DNA from: Bacillus sp. FJAT-27916
Lineage (GTDB): Bacteria; Bacillota; Bacilli; Bacillales; Pradoshiaceae
Reading direction: 5' to 3'
DNA length: 64,000 nt
NCBI RefSeq assembly: GCF_001183965.1
Contig: NZ_LFZV01000001.1
Coordinates: 569,287-633,286, forward strand
The position numbers and the translations under genes were made by a program. Under the pieces are notes generated by a model. The model saw only the letters and a program-made list of their open reading frames with translations. It had not been told where the DNA came from and searched no databases. Shown here one piece after another: positions 17,646-27,403 of the stretch; positions within the stretch are counted from its first letter, which is position 1, and every line of letters begins with the position of its first letter.

Positions 17646-19154
17646 ATGTTTATCGTCAAAAATGAAGATCCATCTGTAGTCTCGATTCCTGTACTGGTGA
17701 CAGGAGTGTTTGGCCATCCTGTCACATTGTCTGCGAACCTCTCTGACGGAGATAAGCTCTTGAATGGCAAGCTGCAAGAACTAGCCAAATCAGGTGATGT
17801 TTCCGCGAAGAAGAAGCAGATTTCCTATTTACATACATTAGGCTTGATGAAGCCCGAGCGTCTTGTGTTTGTCGGCCTAGGCAAACAGAAGGAGCTTTCA
17901 TTTGAAAGCCTGAAGGAGGCATTCGGCGCCCTTTTCCAAGACATGGAGAAGAGAGGCTGGACCCGCATTGCGGTGGACCTAGAGTCTTTTGTCACTGAAA
18001 CCATTACGCCGGAGGAAGCCGCATTTGCCTTAAGTGAGGCATTTGCTTTATCAACCTATCAATTTGAAGGCTATAAGAAGAAGAAGAATGAACAGCCTCG
18101 TCAAATTGAGGAAATCACCGTATACACTGAGCATGATCATGCGGTGATTGAATCTGCCCTCTTTGTCGGCCATACGTATGGGAAGGGGACAAACTCTGCC
18201 CGCAATCTGGTTAATTTGCCAGGCAATATGCTAACAGCGACTGATATGGCTAATTACGCTCAGGGACTTGCTGAAAAATATCATTTTGAATGTGAAATCC
18301 TAGAGAAGAGCGAAATGGAAGAGCTCGGAATGGGTGCCTTGCTGGCGGTCAACCAAGGGTCTGAGGAACCGCCGAAGATGATTGTCCTTAAATACCAAGG
18401 AAAAGATGAGTGGACAGATGTAATAGGCCTTGTCGGCAAGGGAATTACCTTTGATACGGGCGGCTACTCCATCAAAACGAAGGCCGGTATTGTCGGCATG
18501 AAGACAGATATGGGCGGAGCAGCAGCCGTGCTGGGCGCAATGGAAATCATCGGTGAATTAAAGCCTGAGCAGAATGTCGTTGCTGTCATTCCATCAACTG
18601 ATAATATGATCTCCGGCAATGCCTTTAAGCCGGATGATGTGATTGTCTCCATGAGCGGCAAAACCATTGAGGTATTGAATACAGATGCGGAAGGAAGACT
18701 CGTCTTGGCTGACGCAGTGACCTATGCGAAGCATCATGGTGCGAATTATCTTGTCGATGTAGCTACTTTGACAGGCGGTGTCATTACAGCGCTCGGCGTG
18801 GAAATGACTGGGGCCATGACGAATGATGAACACTGGTTTGAGGAAGTCCTTTTAGCATCCGAAGAAGCGGGTGAACCAATGTGGAGACTTCCAATCACAG
18901 AGAAGGACAAGGCGCGTGTCCGCGGCAGCCAAATTGCCGACCTTAATAACTCTCCAGGCTCTGAGGGACATGCCATTATGGGTGGAGCGTTCGTTGGAGA
19001 GTTTGCGGAAGAAACCCCATGGGTGCATCTAGATATTGCCGGCACCTCTACAAGAAATCGTTCCTATGAGCTTGGACCAGCAGGAGCGACTGGCGTGATG
19101 GCAAGAACGCTTGCGACACTTGTTGAGCGCTTCGGCCTTGAGGAAACGGATTAA
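17646..19154 (+). CDS. pepA: Leucyl aminopeptidase, M17 family
   Basis: About 502-residue metallo-aminopeptidase equivalent to YuiE of B. subtilis. The family signature [13 protein letters not shown] is near residue 345; the metal ligands and catalytic Lys lie in [16 protein letters not shown] and [11 protein letters not shown] (about residues 268-300). It removes N-terminal residues from peptides in the cytoplasm, normally as a hexamer with two zinc or manganese ions. I prefer ATG 17646 over ATG 17640 because AGGAGGA abuts the latter with no spacing. Position after yuiC matches B. subtilis. Confidence 0.94.
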   Translation: MFIVKNEDPSVVSIPVLVTGVFGHPVTLSANLSDGDKLLNGKLQELAKSGDVSAKKKQISYLHTLGLMKPERLVFVGLGKQKELSFESLKEAFGALFQDMEKRGWTRIAVDLESFVTETITPEEAAFALSEAFALSTYQFEGYKKKKNEQPRQIEEITVYTEHDHAVIESALFVGHTYGKGTNSARNLVNLPGNMLTATDMANYAQGLAEKYHFECEILEKSEMEELGMGALLAVNQGSEEPPKMIVLKYQGKDEWTDVIGLVGKGITFDTGGYSIKTKAGIVGMKTDMGGAAAVLGAMEIIGELKPEQNVVAVIPSTDNMISGNAFKPDDVIVSMSGKTIEVLNTDAEGRLVLADAVTYAKHHGANYLVDVATLTGGVITALGVEMTGAMTNDEHWFEEVLLASEEAGEPMWRLPITEKDKARVRGSQIADLNNSPGSEGHAIMGGAFVGEFAEETPWVHLDIAGTSTRNRSYELGPAGATGVMARTLATLVERFGLEETD

Positions 19155-19173
19155 TCGTATGTTGATTGGGAGG

Positions 19174-19205
19174 AGGGCTCCGCTAAGAGCGGTGCCTTCT
19201 TTCCT
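19174..19205 (+). terminator. Terminator of pepA
   Basis: GGCTCCGC (19177-19184) pairs with GCGGTGCC (19189-19196), extended by A-G/C-T pairs, followed by T-rich TTCTTTCCTTT; moderate strength. Confidence 0.6.
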
Positions 19206-19312
19206 TTGGACCGTAAAACTTACCGCCCGAAATGGTTATACGCCCTTACAAGCTCATGCGTTTATGCATACATAATAGTGTAGGCATTAAACATACAGGA
19301 GGTATTCTTAAG

Positions 19313-19507
19313 ATGAATCCAGACATGATGATGATGAGCAGACAATGGGGAAGACCGTGGGGGAGACCATGGGGCAGACCATGGGGAGGCCCTTATTTCG
19401 GAGGTCCATTTGGGGGCTTTGGTGCGGGATTGGCAGGTGGATTGCTAGGAGGAGCACTGGCTGCGCCACTCTTCTACGGTCCATTCGCCGGCGGTTTCTT
19501 CTGGTAG
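19313..19507 (+). CDS. Small Gly/Trp-rich protein with RPWG repeats
   Basis: 64 residues starting MNPDMMMMSRQWG, then three tandem RPWG units and a Gly/Pro/Phe/Ala-rich tail (PYFGGPFGGFGAG). CAGGAGGT ends 9 nt before ATG 19313; an in-frame ATG at 19232 has no such site. Composition resembles small spore coat or inner-spore proteins of bacilli, but the family is not recognised. The region before it contains GCATACATAAT (19266-19276), vaguely like a mother-cell sigma -10, too weak to call. Monocistronic with its own terminator. Confidence 0.7.
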   Translation: MNPDMMMMSRQWGRPWGRPWGRPWGGPYFGGPFGGFGAGLAGGLLGGALAAPLFYGPFAGGFFW

Positions 19508-19517
19508 AATAAATAAA

Positions 19518-19544
19518 AGCCAGCAGTGTCCCTGCTGGTTTTTT
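19518..19544 (+). terminator. Terminator of the RPWG-repeat gene
   Basis: CCAGCAG (19520-19526) with CTGCTGG (19532-19538), extended by A-T pairs, then six T. Confidence 0.8.
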
Positions 19545-19632
19545 CAATTCATACATATGGATGGCAGGAACAAAGTGAATACATGAAGAAATAGTAGAAT
19601 AGCAAGGATTATGGATAGAAGGGTATGGTTGC

Positions 19633-20022
19633 ATGAAGGATTATGAAAATACATTAATGGGCACTCTCGGAATTGACATTATTGAGGCAGGAGAAGGGAA
19701 AGTGGTTGCGACGATGCCGGTGGACGAGCGGACTCATCAGCCAATGGGCCTGCTCCACGGCGGCGCATCAGTGGCCTTAGCTGAAACTGTTGCAAGCATG
19801 GGAGGATTCTTACTCGTTGATCCTGATCATGAGGCAGTAGTCGGACTCGAAATAAACGCCAATCATATTAAGAGCAAGCGTGAAGGAATCGTCACTGCCA
19901 CGGGCACGATTCAGCACAAAGGAAGAAAAACGCAAATTTGGGAAATACGCATCACGGATGAAGAGGATGAATTAATCTGCATCAGCCGCTGTACGCTTGC
20001 TGTGATACAGGTAAAGAAATGA
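19633..20022 (+). CDS. yuxO: Hotdog-fold thioesterase YuxO (PaaI/MenI-like)
   Basis: 129-residue acyl-CoA thioesterase of the PaaI/ComA2 group. The active-site helix GLLHGGASVALAETVAS (about residues 38-54) contains the conserved catalytic Glu, and GLEINANHIK precedes the central strand pair. YuxO-type proteins hydrolyse aromatic acyl-CoA such as dihydroxynaphthoyl-CoA in menaquinone synthesis. In B. subtilis yuxO is convergent with mrpG, as here, but the comQXPA quorum genes normally upstream are absent. RBS near 19620 is weak (GAAGGGTATGGTTGC). Confidence 0.88.
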   Translation: MKDYENTLMGTLGIDIIEAGEGKVVATMPVDERTHQPMGLLHGGASVALAETVASMGGFLLVDPDHEAVVGLEINANHIKSKREGIVTATGTIQHKGRKTQIWEIRITDEEDELICISRCTLAVIQVKK

Positions 20023-20085
20023 GAGTGAAATTGCATTTCTTTATCCTGGAAGAATATCAATGAAAAAATAGCATTTCTTCATACA

Positions 20086-20121
20086 AAGAAAAGAACCGGG
20101 GCAATCCCAGGTTCTTTTCTT
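20086..20121. terminator. Bidirectional terminator, yuxO / mrpG
   Basis: AAGAAAAGAACCGGGG (20086-20101) pairs with CCCAGGTTCTTTTCTT (20106-20121) with one mismatch; it overlaps the mrpG stop codon. Confidence 0.8.
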
Positions 20122-20479
20122 ATTTCTTATTCTCAGATACTTGTCTAGTTTTTTTATAATCATCACGAACGGTCATCTTGGAAAGCTTGACGCCAGTGTT
20201 ATACGCTGCCCGGCTAATTAAGTGTCCGGCAACAGGGGCTGTCATGAAAATAAAGATAACAGCTAAGAGAATTCGGGAGTTAAAATGTCCTTTAACCACC
20301 CAGAAGTACAGAAAAGTTCCAATCAAGACAAAGGAAACAGCCAATGTGGAAGTCTTGGAAGCAGCATGGCTTCTTGTGTACACATCAGGCAAGCGCAAAA
20401 TCCCTAAAGCGGAAATAACCGCAAGCAAGGAACCGATTACGACGATGCCGATAAACAAATAACTATAGATCTCGTTCAT
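20120..20479 (-). CDS. mrpG: Na+/H+ antiporter subunit MrpG
   Basis: 119-residue small membrane subunit with three membrane helices and the family motif LGILRLPDVYTRSHAASKT near residue 30, part of the hetero-oligomeric Mrp complex. The start is ATG 20479 (MNEIYSYLFIG); a longer in-frame ATG at 20548 lies well inside mrpF. It overlaps mrpF by 17 nt. Last gene of the seven-gene mrpABCDEFG operon. All seven subunits are required for Na+ export in characterised Bacillus systems. Confidence 0.94.
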   Translation of the reverse strand: MNEIYSYLFIGIVVIGSLLAVISALGILRLPDVYTRSHAASKTSTLAVSFVLIGTFLYFWVVKGHFNSRILLAVIFIFMTAPVAGHLISRAAYNTGVKLSKMTVRDDYKKTRQVSENKK

Positions 20480-20747
20480 TTTCGATGATTTCTCCCTTCT
20501 CCAGGAATTTAGAAAAAGCGACCGTTCCAGTGAAGGAGAGAATACCAATCAGTAAGATAACCTCAAGGAACATGGATGTGTCCAGAAGAATGGACAGGAC
20601 AGCAATCATACAGATTAAATTGGTTCCGATGGCATCAAGTGCGATGACACGGTCAGGAATGCTTGGTCCTTTAATCACCCGGTAGACGAGCATGCCCATC
20701 GAGATGGTAATGCATAATAATGCTAATTGCAGCATGAAATTTAGCAT
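20463..20747 (-). CDS. mrpF: Na+/H+ antiporter subunit MrpF
   Basis: 94 residues, three membrane helices, with the conserved MLVYRVIKGPSIPDRVIALD segment (19-38). MrpF has also been linked to cholate efflux in B. subtilis. Its ATG overlaps the mrpE TAA by one base, with GGAGGTGAGTG upstream inside mrpE. Confidence 0.94.
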   Translation of the reverse strand: MLNFMLQLALLCITISMGMLVYRVIKGPSIPDRVIALDAIGTNLICMIAVLSILLDTSMFLEVILLIGILSFTGTVAFSKFLEKGEIIENERDL

Positions 20748-21223
20748 TATTCACTCACCTCCTTGATGACTCGTTCGAAGGAGTTACGAATTCCATCCGT
20801 CATTTCATCGATTTCCCCGACATTCAGTGCATGAATGTATAGGGTCTTATTATCTGGTGAAATATCCATGACCAATGTTCCTGGTGTTAAGGTAATCATG
20901 TTCGCCAGAAGGGTGATTTGCCAATCCTTCTTTAAACTTGTTTCATAGGTGAAGATTCCAGGTGTCAATTCGAGCTTAGGACGAAGAATGGTCTTAAAGA
21001 CATCAAAGTTCGCAATGAACAGCTCTTTAATAAAAATCAATAGGAGCTGTATAACAGCGACAACCTTCCGCAAGTAAAAGGGGGTATCAAAGAATCTCCT
21101 GAACAAGTAAAGAATGATGGCCCCTAATAAGTATCCGATAATAAAGGATGAACCCGTCGCAGACGTGGTAAGGAACATCCAGGTTAATGCTAGAATCATG
21201 TTTAATATAATTTGATAGGACAT
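20747..21223 (-). CDS. mrpE: Na+/H+ antiporter subunit MrpE
   Basis: 158 residues with N-terminal membrane helices and a cytoplasmic C-terminal domain containing TLTPGTLVMDISPD (about residues 115-128), typical of MrpE. AAGGAGTG precedes ATG 21223, 7 nt after the mrpD stop. MrpE is needed for assembly or full activity of the complex. Confidence 0.94.
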   Translation of the reverse strand: MSYQIILNMILALTWMFLTTSATGSSFIIGYLLGAIILYLFRRFFDTPFYLRKVVAVIQLLLIFIKELFIANFDVFKTILRPKLELTPGIFTYETSLKKDWQITLLANMITLTPGTLVMDISPDNKTLYIHALNVGEIDEMTDGIRNSFERVIKEVSE

Positions 21224-21230
21224 ATCGTCA

Positions 21231-22718
21231 TCACTCCTTAAGCACGGCTTGAATATAGTCTGAAGGGTTCGTTAACACTTGAACAGCATCTGAAACATAT
21301 GTGTAGACAGCCTCAGAACCAATGCCATATGCAATGGAGACAGCAATCAGAATGCTGATTGGCAGCAATAAGAAGCGAGTGTCCTTTTTCTGTTCCGGGG
21401 CGAGCTCATATTCTTTTTTCTCTCCCCAAAAGGCATAGATGAAGATTCTCATGACGGAGTATAGGACAATTAAGCTTGAGAAGAGAACGATAAGTCCTCC
21501 TGCATAATGACCAGCTTTAAAGGCTCCTTGAATGATCATCAGTTTCCCGGCAAAGCCGCTGAAAGGCGGAACACCGGCTAGAGAGATGGCTGCAATGAAG
21601 AATAGCCAGCCAAGGAATGGATATTGATGCATAAGACCGCCCATTCGTTTCATATTGCTTGTTCCCGTTTTGGCAATCATCATGCCAATGAGCAGGAAGA
21701 GGGCTGATTTGATCAGCATGTCATGTAAGGTGTACATCACTGAACCAGCGAGGGATTCTGTATTCATAATAGAGATACCGAAAAGGATAACCCCAATTGC
21801 AACGACAATATTGTAGATAATGATTTTCTTAACATCCATATAAGCCAAGACACCGATGCAGCCGAAGATAATGGTCAAAATGGCCAAGTACAGCATGATG
21901 GAATGGGTGTATTCAGGATGATGGTAGAAAAGAGTCGTGAATGTACGAAGAATGGAGTAAATCCCGACCTTCGTCAATAAGGCACCGAATAATGCCAGTA
22001 TTGGAATAGGCGGTGCATAGTAGGAGCCCGGCATCCATACATAAAGCGGGAAGATGGCCCCTTTTAAGCCGAATACGACCAAGAATAGGATAGCGATGAC
22101 CGTAATAATTGCTGGCTGGTCAATCTCTGCAATTCTTTGTGATATATCTGCAATATTCAATGTGCCGACAACAGAATATAGTAAGGCGACCGCAACAACG
22201 AACAAGGCAGATGCAATAACATTTACGAGCAAATATTTAATGGTTTCCCTTAATTGAATCTTCGTTCCGCCTATAACAAGGAGCACATAAGAAGACATCA
22301 GCATAACTTCGAAGAAAACGAATAAGTTGAAGATATCTCCTGTTAAGAAGGCTCCATTAACTCCGACAATCAGGAATTGAACGAGAGGGTAGTAGAAAAA
22401 TCTCTCCCGCCCTTCATCGATGTGTTTAAACGAATATATTAAAACGGAAAAGACAATGATCGATGTAACGAGTACGAGCAAGGAAGACAGCATATCAGCG
22501 ACAATGCTGATGCCGAATGGTGCATCCCAGCTGCTTGCTTGCATTACTTGTATTCCGTTTGTTTTTACTTCAATGACAAGGGAGATGGCAATCACGATAG
22601 AAATGATGGCCGATACCAGGGAGACAACCCTTTGTGCATTGACCTTGCGTGCGAGGAAAATCAAGAAGATTCCCGTCAGCAAGGGAAGCAATATTGGTAA
22701 TATGACAAAATTATTCAT
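21231..22718 (-). CDS. mrpD: Na+/H+ antiporter subunit MrpD
   Basis: 495-residue antiporter-like subunit related to NuoM/NuoN of complex I, with about 14 membrane helices. The conserved Glu ([15 protein letters not shown], about residue 137) and the Lys in [19 protein letters not shown] (about 219) are the proton-path residues of the family. It overlaps mrpC by 8 nt. Confidence 0.95.
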   Translation of the reverse strand: MNNFVILPILLPLLTGIFLIFLARKVNAQRVVSLVSAIISIVIAISLVIEVKTNGIQVMQASSWDAPFGISIVADMLSSLLVLVTSIIVFSVLIYSFKHIDEGRERFFYYPLVQFLIVGVNGAFLTGDIFNLFVFFEVMLMSSYVLLVIGGTKIQLRETIKYLLVNVIASALFVVAVALLYSVVGTLNIADISQRIAEIDQPAIITVIAILFLVVFGLKGAIFPLYVWMPGSYYAPPIPILALFGALLTKVGIYSILRTFTTLFYHHPEYTHSIMLYLAILTIIFGCIGVLAYMDVKKIIIYNIVVAIGVILFGISIMNTESLAGSVMYTLHDMLIKSALFLLIGMMIAKTGTSNMKRMGGLMHQYPFLGWLFFIAAISLAGVPPFSGFAGKLMIIQGAFKAGHYAGGLIVLFSSLIVLYSVMRIFIYAFWGEKKEYELAPEQKKDTRFLLLPISILIAVSIAYGIGSEAVYTYVSDAVQVLTNPSDYIQAVLKE

Positions 22719-23052
22719 AAGACTTATTTCCTCTCAACTGATCCATATTATCGGTTCCAAGCTCCTGGTACGAACGATAGGCCAATACAAGGAAGAAGGA
22801 AGTGACCCCGAAGCTGATAACAATAGCTGTAAGGATCAATGCCTGTGGAAGCGGGTCGACATATGACTTGGCATTCTCACTTAAGATTGGGACAGCACCT
22901 TGCTTTAATCCGCCCATGGTTAAGATAAGCAAATGTGCGGCATGACTTAAAATCCCAGTTCCGACAATGATGCGCAATAAGCTTTTCGATAACACCAAGT
23001 AAGTAGCAATGGTGAAAAGAATTCCGACAACGATAGACATTAAAATTTCCAT
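22711..23052 (-). CDS. mrpC: Na+/H+ antiporter subunit MrpC
   Basis: 113-residue NuoK-like subunit with three membrane helices and the motif [18 protein letters not shown] (about 30-47) and [14 protein letters not shown] near 66. Start overlaps the mrpB stop by one base. Confidence 0.95.
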   Translation of the reverse strand: MEILMSIVVGILFTIATYLVLSKSLLRIIVGTGILSHAAHLLILTMGGLKQGAVPILSENAKSYVDPLPQALILTAIVISFGVTSFFLVLAYRSYQELGTDNMDQLRGNKSYE

Positions 23053-23474
23053 TATTCACTCTCCCCAATTGTCTGGATAATGGTCATTGTTACGCCGATT
23101 ACAACTAAGTAAACCCCTGTATCAAACAGGACAGCTGTGTGAAGGGATGTGTGGCCAAACAGCGGCAAATCGAAATAGTGATAGGCGTGTGTCAGGAATG
23201 GAGCATCAAAGAATAATGCCCCTGTTCCTGTACCGACGGCAAATACAAGTCCCACTGCCACAAGCAATAAATAGTTTACAGGCAGAATGGCTTTAACGGT
23301 TTTTAAATCAAAGGCCAAGAGCAGCAAAATGATGGCCGATGATGTCATCAATCCCCCGATAAACCCTCCGCCAGGAGTATAGTGACCGGCAAAGAAGATA
23401 TGAATCGAGAATAGGACAATCACAAATGTGGCTACCTTTGTGACGGTTTGCAGGATTAAATCATTCGTCTTCAT
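23052..23474 (-). CDS. mrpB: Na+/H+ antiporter subunit MrpB
   Basis: 140 residues, four membrane helices, with the family block [20 protein letters not shown] about residues 34-53 and [14 protein letters not shown] near the end. Start ATG overlaps the mrpA TGA (ATGA). Confidence 0.95.
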   Translation of the reverse strand: MKTNDLILQTVTKVATFVIVLFSIHIFFAGHYTPGGGFIGGLMTSSAIILLLLAFDLKTVKAILPVNYLLLVAVGLVFAVGTGTGALFFDAPFLTHAYHYFDLPLFGHTSLHTAVLFDTGVYLVVIGVTMTIIQTIGESE

Positions 23475-25876
23475 TCTGTCCCTCCTCTTCTTTCAAGACG
23501 AAGCTTGATCATCGTATAGATACCAATGGCTGCAATCGCCAATACGGTAATCTCAAACATCGTATCCAAGCCGCGGAAATCGACGAGGATGACGTTGACC
23601 ATGTTTTCCCCGCCTGCTTCTGTATACGTAACTTTCTTATAATACTCAGAGATGGATTCAAATAATTTTGTACTATGTGAAGTAAGTGCCAGAAGAGTCA
23701 TCGTCAGACCGACACCAAGAGCAATTACCATATTGGTTACCTTGAATCTCATTCTTTTCTCTTTTGGTTTATATTTCGGCAAATGATAGAAGCAGAGCAA
23801 GAATAATGAAGTGGATACTGTTTCGATGACAAATTGCGTTAACGCAAGGTCTGGTGCTCTGAATAACACAAAGAGCAAGGAAACGGTATAGCCAACTGTA
23901 CCAAGCAAGATGATTGATGTAAGTCTTGACTTGGCAAACAGAATCATGATGGATGCTGTTACAAGAATGAAAGCGAGAATTACCTCATAGACCCCGATTG
24001 GTGTAACGGAGGTCGTATTAATAGTGAAAGCATCAAGTCTCCACATCATGTAAAGCAGGATGATAAAGGTAAATCCAAAGATATAGACTAAATAATCATG
24101 GATATTGCCATTCATGTACCCTCGTGTTAATCGGTTGGAGCCGAAGTCAGCCCAAGATAAGCCTTTATTATAGGCAGAGTTTAAGGTGTAGCGTTTTGGC
24201 ATCCATTTGTAAATGCCTGTCCAGGCAGGATAGGTTTTATAAAGAATGATACCAAGGGCTATAACACCGATGGTCATCCATAGCTCACCGCTTAAGCCGT
24301 GCCACATGGAAATATGCACATGGTACGGGTCCGCTGCATAGAGGACTGGCTGAATCGCCGCTACAGCAGGTTCAATGATGGTTTCAGCAAGCATATTCGG
24401 GAAAAGTCCCCAAATAATGACCAATGATACTAAAACAATCGGCGAGATAAGCATACCAATCGGTGCCTCATGAGGCTTCTTCGGCAGCTGGTCAAGCTTC
24501 GCTTTACCAGTAAAGGTCTTAAAGAACAAAATCATACAGTATACGAATGTAAAGACACTTGCAACCCAGGCAATAACCGGGAAGAGAATTCCCCATGTTT
24601 CTAATGAAAGGAAATCAGCATTCGCAATCGTCAGGGTGCTTTTGAAGAACATTTCCTTACTCAGGAATCCATTGAACGGCGGCAGGCCAGCCATAGAGAA
24701 TGACCCAATCGCGGCAATGGTAAACGTAATTGGCATGAATGTCATCAGACCGCCAAGCTTACGAATGTCTCTTGTCCCTGTTTCATGGTCAATGATTCCG
24801 ACAACCATGAAGAGCGATCCCTTGAAGGTCGCATGGTTAATTAAATGGAAGATGGCAGCTGCTGTTGCGGCCATGTATACATTGGAGCCATTCCCAGTGT
24901 AATGGAGTGCCGCAGCACCCATCCCCAGCATGGACATAATCATCCCGAGCTGGCTGACAGTGGAGAAGGCGAGAATTCCTTTCAGGTCATGCTGTCGGAT
25001 AGCATTGAAGGAGCCCCAAAATAAGGTGATAATACCAATGAGCCCAACAATCCAAACCCATTCAGCAGACAGGGCAAAGATTGGGCTTAATCGAGCAACC
25101 AAATAAATGCCGGCTTTGACCATTGTAGCCGAGTGTAGATAAGCACTTACAGGTGTCGGCGCTTCCATGGCATCTGGTAACCAAATATGGAATGGGAATT
25201 GGGCAGATTTTGTAAATGCACCAAGAAGGACTAGAACCATGGAGAAATAAAACAGCGGATGTTGGATTAACTCCGGAGCCATTGAAATCAACTCACGTAT
25301 ACTGAAGGTATCTCCCATCACATATAAAGCGATGAAACCTCCAAGCATGGACAGACCGCCTAAGAAGGTGATCAATAACGATTTCTGTGCTCCATACCTT
25401 GATGCTTTTCGGTCATTCCAGTAGCCGATCAGCAAGAAGGAGGAAAGGCTCGTGAACTCCCAGAAGGTATAAAGAACAATCAAGTTGTCAGATAGGACAA
25501 CCCCAAGCATTGCACCCATGAACAGGAGCAAAAACACATAGAAATTAACAAGATTCTCTTTCTCTTTATTCATATAGAAGACGGAATAAAGAATGACCAG
25601 GGCACCAATCCCTGTGATGAGCATAGCAAAGAGCAGGCCCAATCCATCGACATACGCATCAAAGGATATATCAAGCGATGGAATCCAGGATACGCTCTCC
25701 ATGATGGTTGCGTGCTCCTTGATTGTCGGCAGCAATGTGCAAAGATAGGTGAAAATGATAACCGGAATTATCAGCACAAACCAGCCTGTATGTATTTTTC
25801 GAGTAATCTTGCCTGTAAGCGGAATACAAAATGCCGCTATAAAGGGCAGTAATATACTCCAATGAAGCATAGACAT
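23471..25876 (-). CDS. mrpA: Na+/H+ antiporter subunit MrpA
   Basis: 801 residues, the same length as B. subtilis MrpA: an N-terminal NuoL-like half (about 14 helices) fused to a C-terminal MrpA-specific part. The conserved antiporter Glu is in LYTFWEFTSLSSFLLIGYW (about residue 135) and the Lys in GAFTKSAQFPFHIWLPDAM (about 220). I start at ATG 25876 after GGGAGG (6 nt); ATG 25894 is in frame but would overlap the RBS. First gene of the operon; together the products export Na+ for H+ uptake and support alkali and salt tolerance. The long leader with a structured RNA suggests post-initiation control. Confidence 0.95.
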   Translation of the reverse strand: MSMLHWSILLPFIAAFCIPLTGKITRKIHTGWFVLIIPVIIFTYLCTLLPTIKEHATIMESVSWIPSLDISFDAYVDGLGLLFAMLITGIGALVILYSVFYMNKEKENLVNFYVFLLLFMGAMLGVVLSDNLIVLYTFWEFTSLSSFLLIGYWNDRKASRYGAQKSLLITFLGGLSMLGGFIALYVMGDTFSIRELISMAPELIQHPLFYFSMVLVLLGAFTKSAQFPFHIWLPDAMEAPTPVSAYLHSATMVKAGIYLVARLSPIFALSAEWVWIVGLIGIITLFWGSFNAIRQHDLKGILAFSTVSQLGMIMSMLGMGAAALHYTGNGSNVYMAATAAAIFHLINHATFKGSLFMVVGIIDHETGTRDIRKLGGLMTFMPITFTIAAIGSFSMAGLPPFNGFLSKEMFFKSTLTIANADFLSLETWGILFPVIAWVASVFTFVYCMILFFKTFTGKAKLDQLPKKPHEAPIGMLISPIVLVSLVIIWGLFPNMLAETIIEPAVAAIQPVLYAADPYHVHISMWHGLSGELWMTIGVIALGIILYKTYPAWTGIYKWMPKRYTLNSAYNKGLSWADFGSNRLTRGYMNGNIHDYLVYIFGFTFIILLYMMWRLDAFTINTTSVTPIGVYEVILAFILVTASIMILFAKSRLTSIILLGTVGYTVSLLFVLFRAPDLALTQFVIETVSTSLFLLCFYHLPKYKPKEKRMRFKVTNMVIALGVGLTMTLLALTSHSTKLFESISEYYKKVTYTEAGGENMVNVILVDFRGLDTMFEITVLAIAAIGIYTMIKLRLERRGGTE

Positions 25877-25981
25877 AGGATACCTCCCAATCAAGTATTT
25901 TTATATAACTCTGTTAAACATCCTTACTGCACCTATTATGCAAAGGACTGCAAAGTTCCAACATAAGGTGAAACTTCAATC

Positions 25982-26052
25982 AGCGGTGTGTCTTTATCCA
26001 CTGATTGTACGTTAAACCAATCGGGCGCCTGTAGGCAATCTCCCGCACCGCT
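25982..26052 (-). ncRNA. Structured leader RNA of the mrp operon, riboswitch candidate
   Basis: On the minus strand, 106-176 nt upstream of mrpA, a three-way junction can form: P1 CACCGCT/AGCGGTG (plus-strand 26046-26052 with 25982-25988), a stem CGGG/CCCG (26022-26025 with 26042-26045) capped by GCC/GGC (26027-26029, 26034-26036), and a GATTG/CAATC hairpin (26003-26007 with 26018-26022). A second copy of CAATC at 26036-26040 allows a competing pairing. I cannot match it to a named class from memory; an ion sensor would suit a Na+/H+ antiporter. Confidence 0.45.
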
Positions 26053-26747
26053 TCTCAGATTTTGATGGAGAGCGGAATGGCCGGTTAATGAAAAAATACA
26101 TCAAAATGTACTTTTAGCTAATCTTAGCATAGCAAATTATACCGTAAAATTATATTATCCTGTACTTGAAAAGACTGCCATACCTCGTTTGTAAAGTGGT
26201 TAATATATGTAGGGAAAATGAAAAAATATTTTCCTGAGGTTCGAAAACACCTATACATTTAAGCGGATTTTACACGACAATTTGTCATCCATCATTTCAA
26301 TTCAGGAGAAAATGATTAGTGTGATTATTATTAGTCTTTCTCCTTATTTTTATGTTTTCAACTCTTCGTGGAAAAGAGCATCCTCCCGGCAGCATATGAG
26401 TGAGGCTATCTTATTTTTGTCTCATAGATGGAAATGATGAATCCGTATATGATTTTACCCCAATCAAAAGACAAGCTCATGAGTAGTATGATTAATAACA
26501 GCACTGGTCCTGAGGATTCATGGCTTTCTTCTTACCAGCCCAGTGCCGAATTACCAATAGGCGGGTTCATTTGTAGGAAGGAATTCTTCGAAAGTTAAGG
26601 AAAATGGGATGTATATTATTGGGATGAATAGTAAAATAGTTAAAAAGCCAATCAGTTATTTCTTGATCCTCATTAGCTCAGCTCCCTTTGGATAAAGAGG
26701 GAACATGAGCGGGAGGGGCAGAAATGTGAAGGGAGAGGGGGATGCAC
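26053..26747. other. Long intergenic region mrpA leader / kapD
   Basis: About 700 bp without a convincing gene. Minus-strand TATAAT-like elements lie at 26136-26141 and 26149-26154, suitable for the mrp promoter but with poor -35 partners. A small TACAT/ATGTA hairpin with a T-run sits at 26091-26116. The right half (26280-26740) shows no promoter, repeat or ORF I can support beyond the kapD ribosome-binding site. kinB is not present. Confidence 0.5.
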
Positions 26748-27365
26748 ATGTATGAGAGAGGTGCTCATTTATTCATAGACTTTGAGTTTACGATGCCTGA
26801 AGGAAAGAATAATCCCTTTGGCTTCTATCCGGAAATTATCGAAGTCGGCTGGATCCTCGTTAAGGAGGATGAAATCATTGATCAATACACGTCCTATGTG
26901 AAGCCAGAAGCATTTCCGAGGTTAACTTCAAGATGTAAGAAATTCCTTAATATTACGGATGAACATGTAAGCCGGGGAATCTCATTTGAGGAGCTGGTTG
27001 TCTTATTGAAGAAAGTGAACAGCGAGAAGCCTGCCATTGTCACATGGGGAAATAATGATATGAAGGTGCTCTCGCAAAATTGCCGAAACCGCGGTTTTAA
27101 GATGCCGTTAACGGGTAAGCAGATTGACCTATCCAATGAGTACAAACGCTTCTTTGGCGACAAAAATCAGACAGGCTTATGGAAGGCTGTGCAGCAATAT
27201 GGAAATTCGGGAAATGGCAAGCAGCACCGCGCCTTGGATGATGCCATTAATACTTATCATATTTTCCGGCTTGTTGAACAAGATAAGCGTTATCTGGATA
27301 ACCATGAATCAACGACAATTGGGGATATCATTGATTTTTCCACACTGCTTAATGAACTGAAATAA
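26748..27365 (+). CDS. kapD: Sporulation inhibitor KapD, DEDDh exonuclease fold
   Basis: 205 residues. KapD inhibits the KinA branch of the sporulation phosphorelay in B. subtilis. The protein keeps a 3'-5' exonuclease fold with all DEDDh residues: LFIDFEFT (D, E), WGNNDMKVL (D) and QHRALDDAIN (H, D), so it may be catalytically active. GGGAGAGGGGG lies directly before ATG 26742; I use the next ATG 26748, which gives better spacing and the B. subtilis length. It converges on kapB. Confidence 0.9.
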   Translation: MYERGAHLFIDFEFTMPEGKNNPFGFYPEIIEVGWILVKEDEIIDQYTSYVKPEAFPRLTSRCKKFLNITDEHVSRGISFEELVVLLKKVNSEKPAIVTWGNNDMKVLSQNCRNRGFKMPLTGKQIDLSNEYKRFFGDKNQTGLWKAVQQYGNSGNGKQHRALDDAINTYHIFRLVEQDKRYLDNHESTTIGDIIDFSTLLNELK

Positions 27366-27398
27366 AAACCAAATCTCCTTTTATGAAGATTTGGTTTT
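27365..27398. terminator. Bidirectional terminator, kapD / kapB
   Basis: AAAACCAAATCT (27365-27376) with AGATTTGGTTTT (27387-27398), followed by more T. Confidence 0.85.
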
Positions 27399-27403
27399 TT
27401 GTT

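Noticed and set aside
22420-22866. 148-codon plus-strand ORF opposite mrpD/mrpC
   Set aside because: It lies wholly antisense to well-conserved mrp genes, has no RBS and a non-protein-like composition.
26312-26437. Small ORF of 41 codons with an AGGAG site before kapD
   Set aside because: RBS spacing is very short, the product resembles no family, and no promoter or terminator supports it.
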